64,000 bases of DNA from Theristus sp. LFF4_11 (lineage: Eukaryota > Nematoda > Chromadorea > Monhysterida > Xyalidae): the NCBI GenBank assembly GCA_030248135.1, contig JASANC010002128.1, positions 62,001 through 126,000 on the forward strand, read 5' to 3'. Below, piece by piece: positions 36,201 to 48,200 of the stretch. Under the pieces are notes generated by a model. The model saw only the letters and a list, made by a program, of their open reading frames with translations, was not told the origin of the DNA and made no database searches. A program made the translations under genes and the position numbers. The first letter of the stretch is position 1. The number at the start of each line of letters is the position of its first letter.

Positions 36201-39200
36201 TCAGATTGAAATCTCGAGTGTGAGTGAAAGGTGTTATCGGTTTTCAGATTGATATCTCGAGTGTGAGCTAAAGATGTTATCGGTTTTCAGATTTAAATCT
36301 CGAGTGTGAGTTAAAGGTGTTATCGGTTTTCAAATTGAAATCTCGAGTGTGAGTGAGTGTTATCGGTTTTCAGATTGAAATCTCGATTGTGAGTGAAAGT
36401 GTTATAGGTTTTTAGATTGAAATCTCGAGTGTGAGTGAAAGGTGTTATCGGTTTTCAGATTGAAATCTCGAGTGTGAGTGAAAGGTGTTATCGGTTTTCA
36501 GATTGACATCTCGAGTGTGAGTGAAAGGTGTTATCGGTTTGCAGATTGAAATCTCGAGTGTGAGTGAAAGATGTTATCGGTTTTCAGATTGAAATCTCGA
36601 GTGTTAGTGAAAGGTGTTATCGGTTTTCAGATTGAAATCTCGAGTGGGAGTGAAACTTGTCGGTTTTGCAGATTGAAATCTCGAGTGTGAGTGAAAGGTG
36701 TGATCGGTGTTTAAACCTTTACCTATTATTATCCATGATTTCAGGAACAGCAGCGCATCAGCAAGCAGGCCCATCGCAGCCGGCCGACACGACGGAGGCG
36801 GAGTCACAGCCGGCACACGCCGGCTCCTTGCGTCGCTCCCCGCTAAGTCGTCGCTATCATTACGACGTCGCTAGTCATGTCGTTGAGACGGGCGGGCTCA
36901 GTCGGTGCGTTCTTACTATTGTTTTACTGCTACTATTTTAGTAGATACCGAGGTTCGCCGATGTTTTACCCAGACTATAAAATCTGTCTGTGATAAAGCA
37001 CCTTCGGCAGTTCTGCCTAATGTCCGTCGCACTGACGAGCCGGCACCGCGGTGTGCGTCTACCTGGCGAAACCGCAAACGGCGAACATCATATTTTCAGT
37101 TTGTTTGTTCGTCAACAGGAAAGTTTGATGGCACTGTTGTAGTCAATGTAAATGTCAGTGTAACGTAACTCTTGTCAATGGAACTTTTGTAGTGGCCCCT
37201 TCATCGTCCGCAAAAAGCGAGAGTCATTCGAGACATGAAGAGCATCTTTATAAACGACAAAAAACGTCAGAATGTCAATCTCAAGTCTCAAACGTTTTTC
37301 GCTTTCCTTGAAATCATTACCACATCGTTACTCACCATTAGGGATGGATCCGGCAAATTTGCCGGAATCCGGGCCGGATCCGGCAAAAGCCCATTCCGGC
37401 CGGGCCGGATCCGGCAAAAATTGCCGGAATCCGGACCGGAATGGCCTTTTTATGTCTAAAAACATCTACGCACATTTCGTCGCTTCTTCATCACATTTTT
37501 AGCATTAAACAGCACAGACACAGAAACAAAGTCAGCAAGACACTGCACTTGAACCAACCAAAAGTTACAACAACAATTGACAAAATTCACATCGCATAGG
37601 GATAATCAAGTGCTGGCAACACTCCATTCAGAAACATGACCTTTTCGGCGTTTTGAGTTGACAGACGAGATCGGCTGTACACAAACACCTGCCTGGCTTC
37701 AGAGAACATTCGTTCGCTTGCCACGCCTGTTGGTGGCGATGCCAGGTATCTGCGCGCGATTGTCGATAGTTTGGGGTATTTAGACGAGTTCAGCCGCCAA
37801 AAGTCTAGCATTAGATAACTTTTGTCCGGTTCGTCGATAAAATCATCCGACTCGTACATATTCATTTCGCCGCGCAGTTCGTCTTCAAGATTGGATTCAC
37901 CTGACGGGTAGCGCGGTCGCGCAGCGTGAAACTCAATGCCTCCGTAGAGGCCAGTCGATTTCTTTTTTGGTTCGGGCTCGCGTTCACTTTCGTCATCGTC
38001 GTTGTTCGCGATCTCGGATGTATCGTCGCAGTTTGTGGGCGTCTCCGGTCGTTTCAAGATTTTCTTTGCAATGTGAAGTAGTTCACAACGAATCGCGCCT
38101 TCATTTTCGAAGACGACTGCAGTATTCTTGAATCGCGGATCAACGTACGTGGCCATGATGTTGGATTCGTTGTGGAAAAGCGCACGGAAGCGTGTGTCGA
38201 TGCTGGTCAGCAGCGTTTTTTTCGTCGTACCAATGCCACTCGCATCGACTTGTTCGATGCGCTGCTTCAGTGCGCAAACGGCGGGCAACACCATTGAAAT
38301 GGATTCGTCGTCTCGTGGATTCGTCGTTGGGGGGTTTATCGGGTTTTAGGGGATCACGGCACCCCCGCACACCCACGGTAACACACGTCGCTAAAATCGC
38401 TGGTGTTCTGGGGCTCACAAAAAAGCAACTGTTTGACAGCTAACTGAATATGACCAACGAAAATGGCAGATTTATTGTTCATCAACAACGTCGGCCAAAA
38501 GCTGGCAGCCACGTTTTTTAAAGTGGACGATGCTACACATAAGTTTACCACTCAAGACAAAAGCAGTGAACCATTTACCATTGAACAGAACACTAAACTA
38601 AAACAACGCTCACTGATCACATGTGAAATGCACAAGTACAAAACCAACAAAGCACCGAAACAAATTTGTCAAACCATTGAACAGCTCTGAAACGGAGGAA
38701 TCAACTTGTTAATTCGCGGTTCTCGGCCATTCCGGCCGGATCCGGCCGGATCCGGCAAAATTGCGCCGGAATCCGGACCGGATCCGGATCTAATTTTAGG
38801 CGCCGGAATCCGGAATCCGGACCGGAACCGGCTCCATCCCTACTCACCATGACACCGCACAACCCCGGCCCGCATTTCAGCACGGCCGGCGGTGGCGCCC
38901 AGGCAGCGCAGTCGTGCAGCGCGTTGCTGTCGGCCGCGTGCGCCCCGGAGAACGCCGGCATGACGGACGCCGCCTCGAGCACAACGAGCGTGTTCGGCAG
39001 CGGTGCCGCACCTCTGCCGGCCGCTGCTGGCGGCAGACGCAGCCGGATCGCGTCACTGCGCGACTTGGAGGCGTACGTGAACGCGAGTGTTGTCGCGTGG
39101 TCGAAACGCCGCCCGCCCTGGTGTGTGAAGCTGCTGTCGCAGTTCGGCAATGTCGAGGTGAGCCGTTCTTGTCGCGGTGCTTGTGTGTGCGGTGGATGTT

Positions 39201-42200
39201 TGGAAAAGTCGCATCCTCTATCTATCACATTATCTATCACTCTCGCCACCCTTCTATCGCACTGTTTTCGGAAGGTACCAAACTCGGGTACAGCGTCAGA
39301 GTCAGAGTGAATAGACGTTTGGAAAAGTCGCACCTCCCCCAACCCCACCCCTATCACGTTGTTTTCGGAAGGTACCAATTTCGGGTACTGGTGGGTTTAC
39401 TGTCAGAGTCAGAGTGAATAGGCGAACAGCCATCCGGCAAGCTAGTACTTCTTTGTCCTTGCCACTTGATGGAAAGTATTTTTTTTCTCGGTTTGTTTAC
39501 CGGAACAATACGGGACTTTCATCACGAAACTAGCTGTCATTGTAGCTTTTAAAGCTGTTGAGTTCTTTTGGTGCAACGGTGTCTTTTTCAGACTCATGTG
39601 CGGTGCAGTACACTTGTCCCCCTCATTTACTCTGTGCCTCATTTTAAAGGCGGAAACACCATTTAGTTTTTCGTCCGTACGCACAAACGTCGTTCTAAAT
39701 CCCGTGCGCAAACTAATCGTGTCCGTAATGCATTAAGATAGCATACACGACACGATTTCTAAATCGCGTGGCCTTTTTTTACGTGTCGTATCCGTGCGTA
39801 CGCACAAAAAACTAATTGCTAAACGCGCCTTAAGGCCAATTCATGCACGACGTATGTATATATCCGGCACGTCACGGCACGTCATCGATGAATGCGTGTA
39901 TAAACGAGCACGTGTTTTAAAGATAACGCGATGTGCCGGATTGATTGCTGTTTTTTTCGCTCCATGAATGAGACGTGACGTGCCGTGGCGGATAAATGTT
40001 GTGCGCATGAATTGGCCTTTCCTGTGCCCCACTTCTCCGCCGTGCAACGTCTCCCATTGCAGGAGGGTACCTGCTGTTCGCTGGTGCTGATCGAGACGCA
40101 GTCCTCACTCGCCGACCACATGTGCCCGCTGCGGATGCTGTCGCTCTGGACGAACGGCCAATTGAACTTCGATGTCGAGCCGAAATACCGGCGGTCGTTC
40201 GTGTTCGGCGGTGTTTTGCCGCCGTATAACGTGTTCCTGACGATCTCGTATGCGCTCTGGACGGTCTGCCAGGTGCGACGGCGCGTTTTGTTGCGGTGGC
40301 TAGAGATGGCACGGTGAAATGTTTCCGAAAATTATGGAAAATGCTCATTTGGTCATTTTTTGGTCGCGTGAAAAATTGGAAAAATTACCGTAATTTTTCC
40401 GGTAAAATTTCCGGAAACTTTTCTCTAAATTTTTTTTGTTTTTCCGAAAAATCCCACCTCAAGTTGCGGCTTTTGTGGCGTTTGGTTTACTGGAATGCGT
40501 GATTGGTGGATTCAGACACTTATTGTGTCACGAGTGTTTTGAGAGTGCACGAACAAGGTCATTAGCTTTGTCCGTGTGATAACTGATAATTGTCGTTTCG
40601 TTGGTTCTGCTGAGGTTCGTGTTTGGCCCTAGTGACTAGACCCTATCTCAGGGACACGGCTTTCTTCGCCAATTTTAATTCTCGCGTTTAGATGAATCTG
40701 CATACATCTCTGTGCGCACAGGGAGTCGCAGAACTAAAACAAAGATGCTGCACAACTAAAATCAGTCACTTTTCGATGTTTTACAAATCAACACATCTGA
40801 AAAACCGTTAGAAAAACGCAACGGTTTCGCACGTTTTCGATCACACTTATTCACACCCACACACACTTCACAATTGCAGGCGATATCAGCCAGTCCCCTG
40901 TGTTTACTGTTGGGCGCCATCAGAGGCCCCGAGCCCGTGTGGACACTCTCGGGGCCTGGTGTCGCGGGCTCAGCAGGGGGCAGCGCCGCCGGGGGTCTGT
41001 GCTCAAGGGCGTGCTCACGGAGGAAACGAAGATTGGGAAGTGCAACTGCTACTGCTGTTAATAGACGGTTGGTGTGCTTGTGCGTTGGATCGTGTAACCG
41101 TAGATGTACGGTTTTCGGACTAGCATGTTGTGTTTTCCAGTGCGTTTTCGAGTCAATCAAACTGCATGAAAGTTGTGCGCATTTCGGTCTGTACAGCCAA
41201 CAATGTCATCTGGAAATTGGAATACAGTGGTCTTCTCACATGCGTGTTCTGTGCACTTCACTAAAGCCATGTTTAAAGCTTGAATAACTGAAAATCCTAT
41301 TCAACAAATCAAAGAAGCATTGTTTGCGCTGAGAATCCAGAAATGAGAATTTCCCCCTTTTTTCAGTTATCGCGGCGTATCGTCAGTAACGAACGGCAGC
41401 AGCAACGTCGGCGCTGGCGAACGACGCCACGACTCCGGCTCGCAGGCGAGCTCGGCGCTGATTGGTCGGTGGCAATGTTTGAATGTTTTCATAGTACACA
41501 CGAAAACGTGTTATTATTAATGACGTTTGTTTATGTGTGTGTTGGGTCGTGGTTTTCAGTTGGACTTGACTGGTGTAGATGTGGCGTTTGGGAGTTTTTT
41601 TTGTTGATGAACAAGCTAAACCGCAAAAATTGATTTTTTAGGTCTGATTGGATGGAACACGGAATCAGGCCAATTCTATTTTATTCTTTGGGCGAAACTC
41701 TGAATGGTCGTATTGTATTTTTGAAGTGAACATAGTCGCTGATTGAATTAACGCTGCCAATTAAACGTGCCAGCAATATGTAGATTGTCTTGCGAATGCA
41801 ACACACAAGCAGCCTTGCGCTTGCAGGCTACGGTCTTGCGCCGTCGTACAAGCGCGTCACGTGGGCGCGTATTAGCAACATGGACCAGCTGTTGCGCGCG
41901 GAGCGCATCCTCCGTGCGGCCACCATCGAGGTGTTGCTCGCGTTCGTCGCCGGCTCGCTCCGGCGGCATTTTCGATCGCAGGTAACGTCGGAGAGAGTTG
42001 CGTCATGGTTTTCGGAATGATTTTTTTTTGACAGAATTGACAGAAACAGTCCGTCTGTGGAAGAACACTTTGTTTGACCGCGTGTTTAGGACACAAACAT
42101 AACGCAACCACACAGCCTGCCACGCGCGCTTCGCCGTGAATCTGGTTGTGTGTGTTTGCAGCATTACAAACTGGTGTGCGGTCTTCGTACAGTCCATCTG

Positions 42201-45200
42201 GATAATATATGCAACATTACGTAATGACCAACAAATCAGCGCTGAGAATTAATTGATCATGACCGACCAATCAGCGCTGAGAGTTGCTTATGACCAATCA
42301 ATCAGCGCTGAGAATTGATCATGACCAACCAATCAGCTAGTTGCATATGTTATCCAGATGGACTGTACCACTTGGCATTGTTGCCGACTCATTTCGAGCC
42401 GTAATCCGAATCCGCCTTGCCAATGCAGGGCGTCAAGCATCCGCCGAACGTGCGCGTGCTGGTGCCCGTCTCCAACCGTGACTACCTGCCGATCGCCCGC
42501 CAAGAGCCGTGCGATTTTCTGCTCGTGCCCGTTGAGATTCCGACCGGCGTCGAGGGCAACATTCCGCGCATCTGGTCCGTCCAACGGAGCCTCGCCGACG
42601 CACTGGATGAGCCGTTCCCGTTGGGAGCGCGGCTCGCGCGATTCGCTGGTTTGGCTGGGAGTTTTTTGTTTAATTGGCTGACTTTTCGTTGTGGATTGCT
42701 CTGATTGGCTGGATGGACGGACCGGACGAACGAAATGCAGACTTTCGTGTGTTCGCTTGTGGAATCTGAGTTGACTCATGGATGACTCCGAGACTGCAAT
42801 GAGCATGACACTGTGTGTTTTGTGACTTTTTGTGTTTTGTTTCTGACCGTGGATTATTTGGTACTGGAATCTAATGGCGGCAATCTCTTCTCACTAATTT
42901 CACTAACTGAAGTCCATTGTGTGAGTCCACTGACCGAATACATTCCTGAGAATTCAAAACCCAATACAGCCCTACCCTAACCAATCAACACCGCATCATC
43001 AACAATCTCCAGGCAAACTCCTCCTCCCACGCAGCGTTGCCGCCCGTGTGCAACGTTGCACGTACAATGACACCGCATGCTGCGTCAGTTTCATGCGTGC
43101 TAGCGGTGATGCCAGCTTGCATGCCAGGCGCATACATTCCGTGAGTTGGCAACACAGGGTGCACGTTTTTTTGTCTGAAAATATTTGGGTTCATTGCCCC
43201 CACTGCACCAATATGACGCCCAGCCAGGCTGCATGTGAGCGATATTTTTTTCGGCTACCTCAAAGGCGAAGTTTCGCTTGGACATTGGTGGACTGGCAAA
43301 AATATCAGACCATTATGAAGGCTCGGTCACAAAAGGAACTTTGCGTTGAAAGTCTTTAACTGAAATTCGTTATGGTCCAACTTTCGGTACACCCTGGACT
43401 GGAGCAAATAAAACTCACTTTTCGTACACTACTCACTTTTATAAAACTGACCATTGACGTTGCGATTTGACAATCAGACACGAACACACTGGCACACAAG
43501 CACACGCATGTGCACTGCCACGCACGTTGGTCTCCAATCGTGTGTGCGTGTCGTGTATGTGTGTTTGTTTTGTTTTGTGAAACACCATCATAAAGACACG
43601 TGTTGTTTGCCCGATGCGTTGAAACAAGTGCGCGGCACTCTTCAATTTTTCTTCAGAGGCGGCAACCATTTAACCCAGTAGCACAATTCTTTGCAGTATT
43701 CCCGTTCTGATCATTCAGGTGCTGTGCTACTCGCCGGTGCCCGACAATTGTCGCGCTGCGTTCGGTTTCATTCAGTGCGGCACTGAGATGGTCGTCACAT
43801 TGACAGCGGACGCGCGACTCTTCACGGAGCCGGACACGTTGCTCGCGAATTTCCAGGTTGGTGATTGGTCTGCTGGCGTGGAATGCTGTGTGGGGACTGA
43901 CTGGAACCCATTCGAGGCAAGCCAAGCCAACAAGCCCATTCATGTTGACGGGCGGATCGATATGTCGCCGTGAATGGTAAACACATTCTATCAAGCGACA
44001 TTGTTTCAGTTGACGTTAATTTCAGTTTGTTTGTTTTCTTGTCGCGTCTGTCCGTACTGTACGATAAACGAGTCTATTATTCGTTGATGGCCTGGTTCCT
44101 GCGTTACATTGCAGCTGGCCATTCGGGAGTTCATTGTCGCTAAACAGTGTCACAGTGACAAGAAAAAATAGGTTTCCATGGAATCCAAAAGAAAAACCAG
44201 CGAGTAATCAGGAAGATTCTCTGATTTAATTTGGATTACACAACAAGTCTGCTTGTTCAAAACGGTCAGTCAGTCAGTCAGTTTTATTCTGCAGTGCACG
44301 GCATAATACCAGAGAAGTGTAAGACACCGATGAGTAGGCAAGCCAAAAACCGTTTTTGTTACAACCGGTTTTGTTCAAAGGTTCAAAAGAAGTGATTTTT
44401 CCCCGTAACAACCGGCTGATTTTCAAATCAGCCGCACTGAACGTCTTTCAGCTGACCTATAACTTGCTTGGTTCTTGTGTAATTTTTCAGGCCGAGGTGC
44501 TATCTTTGCTGCGACAATTATCCGTCCGCTTATTAACGCTGAGTCAAGCGACATATCTGCCGCCGTGTCCCGTGCCACCGCAAACTGCACCTTCACCGCC
44601 GCTTGACGATTCGCCGTTCGGTTGGTTTTGATTGTTTTTCGTGTCGCAAAATTTGCAAAGTCAGCAAACACACACTGATCAGCGAAATCAGCAAACACTG
44701 ATCAGCAAAATCAGCAAACACGCACCAATCAGCGAAATAAGCAAACACGCACCAATCAGCAAAATCAGCAAACACGCACCAATCAGCGAAATCAGCAAAC
44801 ACGCACCAATCAGCAAAATCAGCAAACACGCACCAATCAGCAAAATCAGCAAACACACACAAATCAGCAAAATCAGCAAACACACATTGATCAGCGAAAT
44901 CAGCAAACACGCACTGATAAGTGAAATCAGCAGACACGCACTGATCAGCGAAATCAGCAAACACGCACAAATCAGCAAAATCAGCAAACACGCACTAATC
45001 AGCAAAATCAGCAAACACGCACTAATAAGCAAAATCAGCAAACACAAAAATCAGCAAACACACAAAAATCAGCAAAATCAGCAAACACACACAAATCAGC
45101 AAAATCAGCAAACACACATTAATCAGCAAAATCAGCAAACACACACAAATCAGCAAAATCAGCAAACGCACACAAATCAGCAAAATCAGCAAACACACAC

Positions 45201-48200
45201 AAATCAGCAAAATCAGCAAACACACATTAATCAGCAAAATCAGCAAACACACAAATCAGCAAAATCAGCAAACACACACAAATCATCAAAATCAGCAAAC
45301 ACACACAAATCAGCAAAATCTGCAAACACACACAAATCAGCAAACACAGCCACTCAGCAACGCCATTTCAGCGTGCGGCCCGTCCGCCGAGCGTCCGCTG
45401 TTGACCGCGCACGCGTCCGGCAGCGTGATCAGCGGCGCAGCGGCGGCGAGCGCACCGATGACGCTGTCGCCCGAGGGCGCCGCAGTGCCGGCGACTGGCG
45501 CCGTCGGTGCGTCGCTGAACGCCGCACACGCATCGTATCTGCCCGGTCCGTCGACATCGCAGGCACCGCCGCTGATGATGTCGCTCGACGAGACGGCCAG
45601 CTCTGTTGGTTCCGCCGGCCCACTCACGCCGTCCGTTACGGTGGAGGTTGGTGGGCGGTGGTGGCCTTGGGACGGGGAGTTTAGGGCTTGGTTCATTCAG
45701 TGGGCGTGGCACTTGGTTGATGTTGTGACATACTTTCGTTGAAGTGCGCTGTATTGGAGGATTCGAAACAGCTGAATTGGAAGCTGAGTTTCATCGATTG
45801 TGATTAGTGTGCATTTCTGTTCCGGCTTTGGTTGAATGCCAGCACCCCATCAGTGGCTAGATATGTCTACTCGCAGCTCATATATCCCGTTCATCATTCT
45901 GTCGCGAACTCTGTTTCAACAAGCATACTGTACACCGCATGCGATGCGACATCAGTGCGGAACGCACGCTAGCAAAAAGAATCACCGTTTTTTTTCGCCA
46001 ACCACAAAGTAGCCAGTTTCAATACTTGCCACCCACCAATTGAGCCAGACGTTGCAATATTTCGCCACCAACCAATTGAGCCAGTTGCAATATTTCGCCA
46101 CCAACCAATTGAGCCAGTTGCAATATTTCGCCAACCACCAATTGAGTCAATTGCGATATTTTGCCAGCCCCAATTGAGTCAATTGCGATATATGTCGTCA
46201 ACCACCAAGCCAAGTGTACGCTTCGTGTCGCAGGTCTCCGACGACACGCTGCCATATAACGAGATCAGCAGCTCTACGGCGGCTTCTACCCGGCCGGCGT
46301 CGAGCTCGCACGATCGACATCGCTCGCTCAGTCGCTCCAGTCGCACCAGTCGCAGTCTGTTCATGGAGGTGATCGGGGCGGGGCGGGTAAATTGGTAAAC
46401 GGGGATGCCAATTTCGTTTATTTTTTTGTCCGTACGCGCAGACGTCGTTCTCTGAATCCCCGTGCGCAAACTACAGTCCGTAATGCGTAAACTATACAGT
46501 TCAGATTAGAGCGCACACGACACGATTTTGAAATCGCGTGGACAGTTTTTTTCTTTTCAAACTGTCGTGTCCGTGCATACGCATGAGGAACTAATAGCTG
46601 AAACCGTCTTGAACGGGCCCATCACCACACTGATTCGGCCACGTTTCTGCGTCTGTTGTTCTTGCTGCACAGCCGAAATGCACAGAGCCTTTATGCAATT
46701 TTGGTTGATTTGGCTGAATAATCAGTGGACCGAAATCAATTCAGCAAGAATTTTATGGCAGCTCGCCCAGTCTTAAGGCCCATTCATGCACACGCGCGCG
46801 CTAACATGAACGTGCGTATGTTATAAAACTAAAGCGCGCTGTTTTTTTTTGGTTCATGAATGTGTAGCGAAGTAACGCGCGCTGAAGCGCGGCTGACGCG
46901 CTTCAACCTCCATGAATGGTTTTATTCGTGCAAAAAAACAGTGTGCACGGCGGTTTTTCCGGCGCTGTGGAGTCAAGAATATTCAGCGCGATTGTGTTAT
47001 CATGATCGTTTTGTTTGGTTTTTTTTTCTTTTTCTGCCACTTTTTTACATTTTTTCTCGCATTCAGGTGCCCGGTCCGCCGACGCTGTCACGCCGCTCCT
47101 CGGCGTCGGCGTTCAACGCCGCCGCTGATCCGAACGACAGCGCGTCACTGGAGGAGTTGGAGCAGTTGTTGGCCACCGTGCAGATGGAATTGGATGCGAT
47201 GAAAATGAACCCGCAGGTCTGTTATTGGTGGACAGTTTTTCTGTTTTGAGTTTTTGCGCTTTGCTGGAGATCGTGTGGCTTGGCTCTTTGTCACTATAAA
47301 GGTTATTTTGACAAACTTGGTACAATGATAGCAAGGAACTTTGTGCTGAGCATCGACAGAAACATCTGCTGACGTTAATAAACAGTAATTTCGTTTGTGG
47401 AAAAAGATGCAGGTGTATCATCGGGAAAAATTTTGTGACCTCGACTGGGACTCAGAACGAACGCACTCTTCGCTCTCCCCGTTGATGTCTTCATCATCAC
47501 TTTTCAAAAATGGAACACAAAACAAAGCCCGTGCCCCGTACCATGCCAAACGGGATTTGAAAATAAAAGAAATCACGTTTTTTTTCAATCGTTTAGGGCG
47601 ACCGCGGCGACTACGTGGCGAAACTGGCGGAATTGGAGCGCAAAATGGAAGAGTTCCATCGGTCGATCGCACGTCGCCTCGGACCGCAGATTCTGGCGCA
47701 GACCGCCGCGGCCGGACCGTCGAATCCGATTGAGGGCGATGTTACGGTCGTTGATGAGTTGCTCGCGCCGTACTGGGACGAGGAGCATGGTTGGTTTGCT
47801 TGCATAATGACAAAAAATAACGCGGTGGGGGCAGCTAGCTGGCACTATTTTTTTGGTTGGCATTTGAATAAGACTATTTATTATCTTTTCTTTTAGTCCC
47901 GATCCTGAGACTCAATGCGCGCATAGATAGGTAACCAGTTGGATGCACGACGCGGGAGTTCAAAGTTGGTAAAGTGGTCCGAGTCCGAGTCCCCAAAATA
48001 GGGACGGGCCACTCAGGCTGTTTTGAATTGCCACATAAAGATTGGAACTGGTTTCCTTTCTACGTCTGCAAACGCAGCAAGTCGCAGCACCTAAAAATTG
48101 ATATTAGTTACGAAGGCCTGCGGTCAACTGCAGCCTGTTTGCCCGACAATTGCGTCCTGGTCCGTTGCGTCCTATTGTCCAATTTTTTTCAAATAGTTGA

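Noticed and set aside
38463..38690. Plus-strand 75-codon frame in hAT-4 as a BED zinc finger
   Set aside because: No Cys/His pattern of a BED finger, and it is on the strand opposite the transposase.
44648..45355. CRISPR-like array
   Set aside because: Repeats are contiguous with no unique spacers, and the DNA is from an animal. The same holds for 36165-36715.
44632..45684. 350-codon frame with repeated SKISKHAPI-type units
   Set aside because: It is the translation of the intronic minisatellite. Its continuation into 45372-45646 is in a different frame from the one that joins the acyltransferase exons.
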